A stretch of DNA of 23,113 bases, taken from NCBI GenBank assembly GCA_002305995.1, contig DBRN01000002.1:1-23113 (forward strand), written 5' to 3'. This stretch comes from Atopobiaceae bacterium UBA1367 (lineage in GTDB: Bacteria > Actinomycetota > Coriobacteriia > Coriobacteriales > Atopobiaceae). The notes beneath the pieces were generated by a model. That model did no database searches. It saw nothing but the letters and a program-made list of their open reading frames with translations, and was not told where the DNA came from. This document shows positions 14,688-22,138 of the stretch, piece after piece. Every line of letters begins with the position of its first letter. Within the stretch, counting starts at the first letter, position 1. Position numbers and translations under genes: made by a program.

Positions 14688-14706
14688 CCGGATCACCGTG
14701 ATCCGG
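14688..14706. promoter_or_regulatory. Perfect 19-bp palindrome in the divergent intergenic region
   Basis: CCGGATCAC-C-GTGATCCGG has 9-bp perfect arms around one central base. It lies 82 bases upstream of the TIGR00300-family gene and 103 bases upstream of the MarR-type gene. On the minus strand a TTGACC hexamer (14674-14679) lies next to it, so an operator or activator site for the TIGR00300-family gene is the simplest reading; a transcript hairpin is the alternative. Confidence 0.65.
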
Positions 14707-14758
14707 ATGTTGGCGCGCGGGAGCCAAGGTCCCGCGCACGACCCATGCTCTTGAGGGC

Positions 14759-14797
14759 TATACTGTGTCCGTTAGTATCTTGTGCACGAGAATCTAA
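14759..14797 (+). promoter_or_regulatory. Promoter -10 and dyad operator of the OhrR-like gene
   Basis: TATACT (14759-14764) is a good -10 box. Directly after it, a 26-bp imperfect dyad runs from TTAG (14772) to CTAA (14797) around the central GTGCAC (14782-14787); 20 of 26 positions are symmetric. It ends where AAGGA, the ribosome site of the MarR-type gene, begins. A repressor bound here would block transcription initiation or elongation, which fits autoregulation by the MarR-type protein downstream. Confidence 0.65.
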
Positions 14798-14808
14798 GGA
14801 CGCCCATC

Positions 14809-15246
14809 ATGCCCACGCAGGAGTTCGACCCCCTCTGCCTCGACAACCAGCTGTGCTTCCCGCTGTATGCGGCATCGCGTGAGCTCACGCGCCGCTACAA
14901 GCCCTTCCTCGACCCCCTCGGCCTCACGTACCCGCAGTACGTCACGATGATGGCCCTCTGGGAGAGGGACGAGGTCAAGGTGGGCGAGCTGGGCGAGCGC
15001 GTCCACCTCGACTCGGCCACGCTCACCCCCCTGCTCAAGCGCCTCGAGGCCCGCGGCTACGTCACGCGGCGGCGCTCCGCGGCCGACGAGCGGGCCGTCA
15101 TCGTGTCGCTCACCGACGAGGGCCGCCAGCTGCGGGAGCGCGCGCTCGAGGTGCCCTCCTGCATCGCGGGCTGCGTCGCCCTGTCACCCGAGGAGGGAGC
15201 ACAGCTCAAGGAGCTGCTCGAGAGGCTCATCGCGGCCTTGGCATAG
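14809..15246 (+). CDS. MarR-family regulator, OhrR/SarZ-like redox sensor
   Basis: A 145-residue winged-helix repressor of the MarR family. The opening LDNQLCFPLYAASRELTRRYKPFLDPLGLTYPQY matches the OhrR branch, whose reactive cysteine lies in this LCF position (Cys16 here) and senses organic hydroperoxides. Cys118 and Cys122 in VPSCIAGC could act as resolving partners, as in two-cysteine OhrR proteins. The recognition helix is around HLDSATLTPLLKRLEARGYV, followed by the wing RRRSAADERAVIVSLT. Start ATG 14809 has AAGGA eight bases upstream; a GTG 27 bases earlier falls inside the operator-like dyad. No ohr peroxidase gene is next to it; the divergent TIGR00300-family gene is the nearest possible target besides itself. 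Confidence 0.85.
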   Translation: MPTQEFDPLCLDNQLCFPLYAASRELTRRYKPFLDPLGLTYPQYVTMMALWERDEVKVGELGERVHLDSATLTPLLKRLEARGYVTRRRSAADERAVIVSLTDEGRQLRERALEVPSCIAGCVALSPEEGAQLKELLERLIAALA

Positions 15247-15332
15247 GCCCTGGACGGTCACGCCGGGACCCGCCGTGCGGGTCGAGCAACTCGCCGTCCA
15301 TCGCGGCGGCCCTGGACAGTCACGCCGGGACC
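15246..15332. repeat. Two direct copies of a 25-bp repeat, 62 bp apart
   Basis: GGCCCTGGAC-(G/A)-GTCACGCC-type copies occur at 15246-15270 and 15308-15332, each ending CGCCGGGACC, with a single G/A mismatch over 25 bases. The first copy begins on the last base of the MarR-type gene's stop codon; the second ends six bases before the stop codon of dCMP deaminase. The two genes are convergent, and the repeats fill most of the gap. Confidence 0.8.
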
Positions 15333-15338
15333 AACCCG

Positions 15339-15821
15339 CTACGAGACGGCCTCCTCGGACAGCTCTATCTGGCGGTATCTGACGCCGCAGCGGTCGAAGA
15401 CCGCCCGGGAGATCTGGTTGCCCACCGTGCCACGATACTTGTCATCGAGGTACACGACCTCACCGATGCCCGCCTGCACCAGCGTCTTCGCGCACTCCTG
15501 GCAGGGGAAGAGCGTCACGTACGCGCGTGCGTTCGCCATGTCCTTGAGCGCCCCACGGTAGTTGAGGATCGCGTTGGCCTCCGCATGGATCACGTAGCTG
15601 TGCTTGTCGTGCAGCGGGTCCTCGGAGTCCCCCCAGGGAAACTCGTCGTCGCCCAGCCCCACCGGCGTGCCGTTGTACCCCACCGACAGGATGCGGTTGT
15701 CGGCACTCGCGATGCAGGCTCCCACCTGCGTGTTGGGATCCTTGCTGCGCATGCTTGCCGCAATGGCCACCCGCATGAAGAACTCGTCCCACGAAATGAC
15801 GTCCGTGCGCTTGCCGGGCAT
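15339..15821 (-). CDS. dCMP deaminase family zinc enzyme
   Basis: A 160-residue cytidine/deoxycytidylate deaminase-family protein, about the usual length of dCMP deaminase (ComEB-type). It converts dCMP to dUMP, the substrate of thymidylate synthase. The zinc site is HAEANAI (His79, proton-shuttling Glu81) with PCQEC (Cys107, Cys110). The N-terminal SWDEFFMRVAIAASMRSKDPNTQVGA and GYNGTPVGLGDDEFPW stretches are the typical substrate-loop regions of dCMP deaminases. The start ATG 15819-15821 has GGAGG five bases upstream. It is divergent from the YedF-like gene. A TATGAT on the minus strand (15871-15876), within GGTATGATACC, is a likely -10 box. Confidence 0.9.
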   Translation of the reverse strand: MPGKRTDVISWDEFFMRVAIAASMRSKDPNTQVGACIASADNRILSVGYNGTPVGLGDDEFPWGDSEDPLHDKHSYVIHAEANAILNYRGALKDMANARAYVTLFPCQECAKTLVQAGIGEVVYLDDKYRGTVGNQISRAVFDRCGVRYRQIELSEEAVS

Positions 15822-16157
15822 GGAGGCCTCCCGTTCTCATCCGTCTTCCCCTCACGTGCGATCCGCAGGTATCATACCGTCATCGGCCCGCGCGCGTCGT
15901 CCCCGTCAGACCCAACGGCGCCACAGGGCCCGCAGGGAGGGTCTCTCGTGCCAGGGCCAGGGTCGGCGCCTGTGGCCTCGGTCCCTACGCAGAGGCTCCC
16001 GCACGCAGCGCTTGGCGTTCGCTCCGTTTCACTTGGGCCGCGAAAGAAGTAAGATGGTGCCGCTAGCGTTTTGCACGGCACGTTTCCCAGCTAGCCGATG
16101 GCTCGTGCCGGCTGGGTGGACCGAACCACGCACGCCGGTCTACAGAAAGGTAGAGAC
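15822..16157. promoter_or_regulatory. Divergent promoter region of dCMP deaminase and YedF-like gene
   Basis: The left part holds the dCMP deaminase ribosome site and the TATGAT box on the minus strand. The right part holds a weak plus-strand -10 candidate (TAAGAT, 16050-16055) and, in the putative YedF leader, a CCCAGC/GCTGGG stem that encloses an AGCC-GAT-GGCT hairpin (about 16087-16117). AGAAAGG seven bases before 16158 is the ribosome site. I see no gene in it. Confidence 0.4.
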
Positions 16158-16766
16158 ATGCAGGTAGATGCCAGGGATCTCTTCAGCCCCAAGCCCACCG
16201 TCATGGCCCTCGAGGCCCTCACCAAGCTCAAGCGGCACGAGACCCTCGCGGTTCTCGTCAACGACGGCAAGGCCGTCGACGAGCTCATGCACCTCGCCGA
16301 GGAGCGCGCCTGCGGGTTCACGCTCGAGGACGAGGGCGACTACTCCGTCGTGACCCTTGCCCCCACCAGGCCCATCAAGGTCGAGAACTCGCTCGAGGAG
16401 GCCCTGCGCCTCATGGGCATCGCCCCCACGAGCGCCCCCACCATCCTGTTCGGCAGCGACTCCGTCGGGCAGGGCAACGAGATGGTCGGCCGCATCCTGG
16501 CCAACGAGTTCATCTATGACCTGGCCCTGCAGGAGAACCTTCCTGGCGCGCTCGTCTTCTACAACAGCGGCGCCAAGCTCACCCAGCAGGACAGCCCTGT
16601 GCTCGAGTCGCTCATCGAGCTCGCCGACCTCGGCGTCGAGATCCTCACCGACTCCGTCTCCGTCGAGGCCTTCGGCGGCGAGGAGAGCGTCGGGGTGGGC
16701 GAGATCGTCGATCCCTACATCGTCGTCGCCCTGCTCTCCGCGCAGCCTGGCGTCATGAGCCTCTGA
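16158..16766 (+). CDS. YedF-like protein (TusA + DsrE domains) without active cysteines
   Basis: A 202-residue protein with the two-domain layout of the selenium-metabolism protein YedF. The TusA/SirA-like N-terminus (about 1-75) opens MQVDARDLFSPKPTVMALEAL; the family has CPxP where this one has SPKP. The DsrE-like C-terminus (about 90-202) has TILFGSDSVGQGNEMVGRIL and ALVFYNSGAKLTQQDSPVLESL, but reads ILTDSVSVEAFG where YedF proteins I know have a CGTCLDYY-like segment. The only cysteine left is Cys51 in ERACGFTL. A sulfur or selenium carrier role therefore looks lost or changed. ATG 16158-16160 has AGAAAGG seven bases upstream. An intrinsic terminator lies about 180 bases downstream, then the hydrogenase operon. 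Confidence 0.8.
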   Translation: MQVDARDLFSPKPTVMALEALTKLKRHETLAVLVNDGKAVDELMHLAEERACGFTLEDEGDYSVVTLAPTRPIKVENSLEEALRLMGIAPTSAPTILFGSDSVGQGNEMVGRILANEFIYDLALQENLPGALVFYNSGAKLTQQDSPVLESLIELADLGVEILTDSVSVEAFGGEESVGVGEIVDPYIVVALLSAQPGVMSL

Positions 16767-16949
16767 GCGCGGCCAGCCGAGTCCGAGACGAGGCGCCGCG
16801 ACCGGCACCTGCCGCACTGGTCGCCCTCACGCCGCTGGTGGCGTATCTCCTGATCGGAAGGGCGGTTCGGGGTGGCGTCAGGGACGCCGCGAGACGTACC
16901 GGCAGCGAATGGCACGCCTGTTCCGGACGTGATTCCTAAATGAGGTTCC

Positions 16950-16976
16950 GAGGGGGCATTTTGCCCCCTCTTTTTT
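16950..16976 (+). terminator. Rho-independent terminator behind the YedF-like gene
   Basis: GAGGGGGC-ATTTT-GCCCCCTC is a perfect 8-bp stem with a 5-base loop, followed directly by TTTTTT (16971-16976). It is the clearest intrinsic terminator in the window. The 183 bases between the YedF stop and this site contain no gene; a tight GGCGTC-AGG-GACGCC hairpin lies at 16874-16888. Confidence 0.95.
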
Positions 16977-17002
16977 GGTTCTTGAGGCAAGTTTGCTATA
17001 GA
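16975..17002 (+). promoter_or_regulatory. Probable promoter of the hyd operon
   Basis: TTGGTT (16975-16980) and TATAGA (16997-17002) are 16 bp apart; TG two bases before the latter makes it an extended -10 (TGCTATAGA). It follows immediately on the terminator, which insulates the hydrogenase genes from the YedF-like gene. Transcription from here would give a leader of about 215 bases. Confidence 0.55.
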
Positions 17003-17226
17003 ATGGGCGATGCCGAATGGGCAGGGGAGCACGATCCATGGGGTCCCTCGCCCAAACGGGCGATCCAGGCAGAACTTGGCGCGTCTCATCATGCACGCAC
17101 CCACCAAGCCGCTGCAGCATGGCGCCTCGTCTGCTCCACGACCCTGACCGAACGCGCCCCCGCACCAACCACAGGGTCACCCGTATCACCACATGCCTTC
17201 CAGCCCATATCGGAGAGGAGTGAGCT
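17003..17226 (+). other. Long 5' leader of the hyd operon
   Basis: About 220 bases without a plausible gene between the promoter and hydC. It contains a 6-bp hairpin TCGCCC-AAAC-GGGCGA (17048-17063). I recognise no known riboswitch in it. GAGAGGAG ends six bases before the hydC ATG and is a strong ribosome site. Confidence 0.4.
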
Positions 17227-17715
17227 ATGGCAAAGCTGAGTGGCGCGGCGGTCGCCAAGGTCGAGGAGATCTGCGACGCGCACCAAGGGGAGAAGACTCC
17301 CCTCATCATGATTCTCAGCGACATCCAGCGCACGTTTGGCTATGTTCCCCTGGAGGTCCAGGAGGTGGTCTCGCAGAGGACAGGCATCTCCGTCGCCGAG
17401 ATCTACGGCGTCGTCACCTTCTACTCGTTCTTCTCCCTCACGCCCAAGGGCAAGCACGTCATCGGCTGCTGCCTGGGAACGGCCTGCTACGTGAAGGATG
17501 CCCAAAAGGTCATAGACCGCTTCTGCGAGGACCTGGGCATCCAGCCGGGAGAGACCACCGAGGACCGCATGTTCACCATCGATGCCCTCCGCTGCATCGG
17601 CGCCTGCGCTGCGGCGCCGGCCGTCACCATTGACGGCAAGGTCTACGCCCGCGTCGACGTCCAGCAGGTCCCGGGCATCATTGCCGAGTATCGCGGCGAG
17701 GAGGTCGTGGCATGA
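17227..17715 (+). CDS. hydC: NAD-linked [FeFe] hydrogenase subunit HydC (NuoE-like)
   Basis: A 162-residue NuoE/HydC-family protein that holds one [2Fe-2S] cluster and passes electrons within the HydABC complex. The N-terminal helical half (residues 1-75, with RTFGYVPLEVQEVVSQRTGIS) precedes a thioredoxin-like half with Cys82 and Cys87 in CLGTAC and Cys123 and Cys127 in CIGACAAAP. Length and motifs match the family. It is the first gene of hydC-hydB-hydA, with AGGAG six bases before the ATG. Its TGA stop overlaps the ATG of hydB (ATGA), which points to translational coupling. Confidence 0.93.
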   Translation: MAKLSGAAVAKVEEICDAHQGEKTPLIMILSDIQRTFGYVPLEVQEVVSQRTGISVAEIYGVVTFYSFFSLTPKGKHVIGCCLGTACYVKDAQKVIDRFCEDLGIQPGETTEDRMFTIDALRCIGACAAAPAVTIDGKVYARVDVQQVPGIIAEYRGEEVVA

Positions 17716-19580
17716 CATACACCGCAAGCGAGGAGCTCCGGCGCGACATCGAGCGGTTCAAAGACGAGCTCAACAGCAAGTTCACCGGCGAGGATGGCAA
17801 GAAGTACCTGGTGCTGTGCGGCGGCACCGGCTGCATGGCCGGCGGCACGCCGGACCTGCGCGAGGCGGCCCAAGGGCTCATCGACAAGGAGCAGATGCAG
17901 GAGTCCATCGAGGTGCGCCAGGTGGGCTGCTTCGGCATGTGCTCCGAAGGCCCGTTCGTGCGTGTCTACCCTGACGACGTGCTCTATCGCCTCGTCAGGC
18001 CGGAGGACATCCGCGACATCTTCTACGAGCACCTCATGGGCGGCGAGGTCGTCGAGCGCCTGGTGTACGAGGATCCCAAGACAGGCGAGCGTCACACCCG
18101 GATGCAGGACATCCCCTTCTACCGCAAGCAGAGGCGCGTGGCCCTGCACGGCTGCGGCGTCATCGATCCCAACAAGATCGAGGAGGCGCTGGGCTATGGT
18201 GGCTACCAGGGCCTGATGAACGCCCTCGAGATGGACCCGCAGGAGGTCATCGACACGATCCTGGCCTCCGGCCTGCGTGGGCGCGGCGGGGGCGGCTTCC
18301 CCACCGGACGCAAGTGGCAGTTTGCCCACGACCAGCAGTCTGACGAGAAGTATGTGGTCTGCAACGGCGACGAGGGGGACCCCGGCGCGTTCATGGACCG
18401 CTCGATGCTCGAGGACAACCCGCTCTCCGTCGTCGAGGGCATGGCGATCGCCGGCTACGCCATCGGCGCCCGCGAGGGCTACTTCTACATCCGAGCCGAG
18501 TACCCCATCGCCGTCGCGCGCGTCAACGCCATCATCAGGCAGGCCGAGGAGCTGGGCCTTCTGGGCGACGACATCCTGGGCACGGGCTTCTCCTTCCATG
18601 CGCACGTGCGCCTGGGCGCCGGGGCCTTCGTCTGCGGCGAGGAGACGGCGCTGCTCAACTCCATCATGGGCAAGCGCGGCATGCCGCGCCCGCGCCCGCC
18701 GTTCCCGGCCGTCTCGGGCCTGTGGGGCAAGCCGACCATCGTCAACAACGTCGAGACGCTGGCGACCGTTCCCTACATCCTGCGCGAGGGCTTGGAGAGC
18801 TTCGTCTGCCACGGCACCGAGCGCTCAACGGGCACCAAGGTCTTCTGCCTGGGCGGCAAGGTCAACAACGTGGGCCTGGTCGAGATCCCCATGGGCGTCA
18901 CGCTGCGCGAGCTCATCTACGACATCGGCGGCGGCATCCAGCATGACAAGGAGTTCAAGGCCATCCAGACCGGCGGTCCCTCGGGCGGCTGCCTGACGGC
19001 CGAGGACCTCGACACGCCCATCGACTTCGACAACATGGTCGAGAAGGGCTCGATGATGGGCTCCGGCGGCGCCATCGTCATGGACGAGGACAACTGCATG
19101 GTCGACGTCGCGAAGTTCTACATGGGCTTCATCTGCGACGAGAGCTGCGGCAAGTGCTCCCCATGCCGCATCGGCACCAAGCGCATGATGGAGATCCTCG
19201 ACCGCATCACCGCCGGCAGGGGCACGCACAGGGACTTCGACGAGCTCGAGGCCATCGGCGAGGCGTGCAAGACCAACTCGCTCTGCGCCCTGGGCCAGAC
19301 GGCGGCCAACCCGATCCTCTCCACCATCGCGCACTTCAGGGACGAGTACCTGGCTCACATCGACGAGCACAGCTGCCCTGCGGGCATCTGCCGCGACCTC
19401 ATCGAGTACCGCATCATCGCCGACAAGTGCCGCATGTGCTCCGCCTGCGCGCGCGTCTGCCCGGTCTTCGCCATCGACGGCCAGGCGGGCAAGACGGTGT
19501 TCACCATCGACACCGAGAAGTGCATCAAGTGCGGCTCGTGCCTCTCGGCGTGCCGCTTCGACGCCATCGTCAAGGAGTAG
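17712..19580 (+). CDS. hydB: NAD-linked [FeFe] hydrogenase subunit HydB (NuoF-like)
   Basis: A 622-residue flavoprotein that binds FMN and NAD(H) and is the electron-branching subunit in HydABC complexes. Domains in order: a thioredoxin-like [2Fe-2S] domain (Cys36, Cys41, Cys73, Cys77); the NuoF core with the FMN/NAD glycine loop GRGGGGFPTG (190-199) and NGDEGDPGAF; an SLBB-like region; the [4Fe-4S] site Cys479, Cys482, Cys485 (SCGKCSPC) with Cys525; an HSCPAGIC segment (553-560) that holds a zinc site in HydB proteins; and a C-terminal 2x[4Fe-4S] ferredoxin (Cys573-583 and Cys604-614). The extra ferredoxin domain separates it from plain complex I NuoF and supports an NADH- and ferredoxin-coupled (bifurcating) enzyme, which remains inference. 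Confidence 0.95.
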   Translation: MTYTASEELRRDIERFKDELNSKFTGEDGKKYLVLCGGTGCMAGGTPDLREAAQGLIDKEQMQESIEVRQVGCFGMCSEGPFVRVYPDDVLYRLVRPEDIRDIFYEHLMGGEVVERLVYEDPKTGERHTRMQDIPFYRKQRRVALHGCGVIDPNKIEEALGYGGYQGLMNALEMDPQEVIDTILASGLRGRGGGGFPTGRKWQFAHDQQSDEKYVVCNGDEGDPGAFMDRSMLEDNPLSVVEGMAIAGYAIGAREGYFYIRAEYPIAVARVNAIIRQAEELGLLGDDILGTGFSFHAHVRLGAGAFVCGEETALLNSIMGKRGMPRPRPPFPAVSGLWGKPTIVNNVETLATVPYILREGLESFVCHGTERSTGTKVFCLGGKVNNVGLVEIPMGVTLRELIYDIGGGIQHDKEFKAIQTGGPSGGCLTAEDLDTPIDFDNMVEKGSMMGSGGAIVMDEDNCMVDVAKFYMGFICDESCGKCSPCRIGTKRMMEILDRITAGRGTHRDFDELEAIGEACKTNSLCALGQTAANPILSTIAHFRDEYLAHIDEHSCPAGICRDLIEYRIIADKCRMCSACARVCPVFAIDGQAGKTVFTIDTEKCIKCGSCLSACRFDAIVKE

Positions 19581-19590
19581 GAGGCCTGAG

Positions 19591-21387
19591 ATGGGCTTGG
19601 TCAACATTACAATCGAGGGCAGGCCGCACAAGGTCGAGGAGGGTCTCACCATCCTGGAGGCCGCGCGCCAGTGCGGCTACGAGATCCCGTCGCTGTGCAC
19701 CTTCAACCATGGCGAGTGCAACGAGGGGTCGTGCCGCGTGTGCCTCGTCGAGGCCACCGGTGCCCGCGGGCTTGCCGCCTCGTGCGTGTACCCCGTCGCC
19801 GAGGGCATGGAGATCGTCATCTCCTCCCCCAAGGCTGCCGCCGCCCGCCGCACCAGCGTCGAGCTGCTGCTCTCCAACCACAACGTCAACTGCCAGCAAT
19901 GCGGCAAGTCGGGCACCTGCGAGCTGCAGAACGTGGCGCGCATCGTGGGCGCCCGCGAGGGCATGTTCCAGGGCTCCAAGACCCCGACCACCTATGATGA
20001 CGCCTCGCCCTCGTTGGTGCGCGACACGAGCAAGTGCATCCTGTGCGGCCGCTGCGTCGAGCGCTGCAGGAACGCCCACGGCAATGGCGTGCTGGGCTTC
20101 GAGAACCGGGGCTTCATGGCCAAGGTCGGCCCTGCGCAGGACATCTCCTTCATCGAGAGCCCATGCATCATGTGCGGCCAGTGCGTGACGGTCTGCCCCA
20201 CCGGCGCCCTCATGCCCAAGAGCGAGATCGACAAGGTCGACTTCGCCCGCGCGCAGGGCAAGTACATGGTCGTCCAGACCGCGCCCGCCGTCCGCGCCGC
20301 CCTGGGCGAGGAGTTCGGCCTGCCCATCGGCACGGCCGTCACCGGCAAGATGGCCGCGGCACTGCGTCGGCTGGGCTTCGACCGCGTCTATGACGTGGAC
20401 TTCGGCGCCGACCTCACCATCATGGAGGAGGCCAACGAGCTGCTCGACCGCGTGAGGAACGGCGGCGTGCTCCCCATGCTCACGTCCTGCTCGCCCGGTT
20501 GGGTCAACTACGCCGAGACCTACTACGCCGACCTGCTCCCCCACGTCTCCAGCTGCAAGAGCCCGCACCAGATGCAGGGTGCCATCATCAAGAGCTACTT
20601 CGCCCAGGTCCACGGTCTCGATCCGAAGAATATCTTCGTGGTCTCCATCATGCCCTGCACGGCCAAGAAGTCCGAGAAGGACCGCCCGCAGATGGAGGTC
20701 GACGGCATCCGCGACGTCGACGCCGTCCTCACCGTCCGCGAGCTGGGCGATCTCATCAAGAGAAGCGGCATGCAGTTCAACCGCCTGCCCGAGGAGGGCT
20801 TCGACTACGACATCATGGGCACCGCCACCGGTGCCGGCGTCATCTTCGGCGTGACCGGTGGCGTGATGGAGGCCGCGCTACGGACCGCCTACCGCGTGCT
20901 CGAGGGCAAGGAGCATGAGGCTGTGCGCTTCGAGGCCGTGCGCGGCTTCAACGGCATCCGCGAGGCCACCATCACCATGGGGGGCATGGACGTGCGCGTC
21001 GCCGTCGCCTCCGGCATGGCCAACGCCAAGGTGCTGCTCGACCAGATCCGCAAGGGCACCAGCCCCTACCACTTCATCGAGATCATGGGCTGCCCCGGGG
21101 GGTGCATCAACGGTGGTGGCATGCCCATCGTGCGCCACTGCTTCCTCCCCAACGAGGACGTGGACATCGTGGACACCTACCGCCAGAAGCGCGCTGCTGC
21201 CCTCTACAGCGAGGACGAGCGCAACACCCTGCGGCAGTCGCACAACAACCCGCAGATCATCGAGCTGTACGACAAGTTCCTCGAAGCGCCCAACTCCCAC
21301 AGGGCGCACAAGCTGCTGCACACCACCTACGAGGGCCACGCGGCGTTCCGCCTGGCCGACCGCGACGACGAGGCGATCGACGTCTAG
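19591..21387 (+). CDS. hydA: [FeFe] hydrogenase catalytic subunit HydA
   Basis: The 598-residue catalytic subunit making or using H2 at the H-cluster. Order: plant-type [2Fe-2S] domain (Cys36, Cys48, Cys51, Cys65); the His-Cys3 [4Fe-4S] site (His97, Cys101, Cys104, Cys110); two [4Fe-4S] sites (Cys149-159 and Cys192-202); the H-cluster domain with L1 TSCSPGW (298-304), L2 MPCTAKKSE (354-362) and L3 EIMGCPGGCINGG (497-509); and a C-terminal small-subunit segment with SHNNPQI and SHRAHKLLHTTY. L1 differs from the textbook TSCCPxW by one Ser. GGAGG six bases upstream of the ATG, 10 bases behind hydB. Maturases HydE, HydF and HydG are needed but not encoded here. Confidence 0.96.
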   Translation: MGLVNITIEGRPHKVEEGLTILEAARQCGYEIPSLCTFNHGECNEGSCRVCLVEATGARGLAASCVYPVAEGMEIVISSPKAAAARRTSVELLLSNHNVNCQQCGKSGTCELQNVARIVGAREGMFQGSKTPTTYDDASPSLVRDTSKCILCGRCVERCRNAHGNGVLGFENRGFMAKVGPAQDISFIESPCIMCGQCVTVCPTGALMPKSEIDKVDFARAQGKYMVVQTAPAVRAALGEEFGLPIGTAVTGKMAAALRRLGFDRVYDVDFGADLTIMEEANELLDRVRNGGVLPMLTSCSPGWVNYAETYYADLLPHVSSCKSPHQMQGAIIKSYFAQVHGLDPKNIFVVSIMPCTAKKSEKDRPQMEVDGIRDVDAVLTVRELGDLIKRSGMQFNRLPEEGFDYDIMGTATGAGVIFGVTGGVMEAALRTAYRVLEGKEHEAVRFEAVRGFNGIREATITMGGMDVRVAVASGMANAKVLLDQIRKGTSPYHFIEIMGCPGGCINGGGMPIVRHCFLPNEDVDIVDTYRQKRAAALYSEDERNTLRQSHNNPQIIELYDKFLEAPNSHRAHKLLHTTYEGHAAFRLADRDDEAIDV

Positions 21388-21414
21388 CCGGAGGTCTGAC
21401 AGAGGCTTGGTCGG

Positions 21415-21450
21415 GACGAGGGTGGTCACCATACGGCGGCCACCCTCGTC
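21415..21450. terminator. Hairpin between convergent hydA and membrane-protein genes
   Basis: GACGAGGGTGG (21415-21425) and CCACCCTCGTC (21440-21450) make a perfect 11-bp stem with a 14-base loop, 27 bases after the hydA stop. No T-run follows on either strand. Its placement between convergent genes suggests a two-way termination or 3'-end stabilising site. Confidence 0.6.
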
Positions 21451-21535
21451 TCAGCATGCCCTTGCCACCTCCGCACCAAGAGGGACGTGGACCGTGATCC
21501 CCGGCCCTCCCCGTCTCATCGGGCCGACCCGTGAC

Positions 21536-21964
21536 CTACGCATGCGTCGCCAGCGTCAGCGTCCACGCAAGCACGGCGGCAAGCGCGGCATAGGCCAGGT
21601 GGAACACCCCCATGAGCACGGCCACCAGCAGCATGTCGCCGACAAACAGCAAGACGAGGTTCCTCCTGAGCTCGTCGGTGCGGCGATGGATGAAGACGTC
21701 CCCACGCCAGAGCCGTTGCTCCGCGAACGTCAGCAGAAGCCAGCATGCCAGCCCCCAGCAGGCAAAGACGAGCATGCTCTCGACCCAGTGGCCCGCAAGC
21801 ATGATGACAGGCAGGGACAGCGCGGCGGAGAGCACGAATATGCCCTTGTGCAGCCACGTGCGTGGCACGGTGAGGCAGCAGTAGACGAACAGCAGCGCGA
21901 TCGCGGCCGCCGTGAACACGCTCACCCAAGCGAGTAGGAACTGCGCCGCCTGACCGAACGCCAT
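21536..21964 (-). CDS. Small integral membrane protein, unknown function
   Basis: A 142-residue protein with four to five predicted membrane segments (about residues 9-30, 41-60, 64-82, 102-122 and 123-139). Between the third and fourth lies a basic, polar stretch (EQRLWRGDVFIHRRTDELRRN) that should face the cytoplasm. I do not recognise the family. ATG 21962-21964 is preferred because GGGGGAG lies about seven bases upstream; an in-frame ATG 33 bases earlier has no ribosome site. It is co-directional with the dehydrogenase gene upstream, 174 bases away, and convergent with hydA. No link to the hydrogenase can be shown. Confidence 0.65.
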   Translation of the reverse strand: MAFGQAAQFLLAWVSVFTAAAIALLFVYCCLTVPRTWLHKGIFVLSAALSLPVIMLAGHWVESMLVFACWGLACWLLLTFAEQRLWRGDVFIHRRTDELRRNLVLLFVGDMLLVAVLMGVFHLAYAALAAVLAWTLTLATHA

Positions 21965-22138
21965 GTACGATCTCCCCCTCTTCCCCAGCCCCATCACCAG
22001 ACGTCCGCATCACCCATAAGGATAGCAGGGGCATCGCTGTGCCGTCCGGGAGGAGTGGGGGCGGGAGTCTCCCCTGCGCTGGGGACCGTCGACGGGGCGG
22101 TGCCTGCGCACAGGCGGAGCCATCGCCCTGCGTCGCCC

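Noticed and set aside
16767..16949. Possible structured RNA or tRNA behind the YedF-like gene
   Set aside because: Only small GC-rich hairpins; no cloverleaf, T-loop or known RNA signature.
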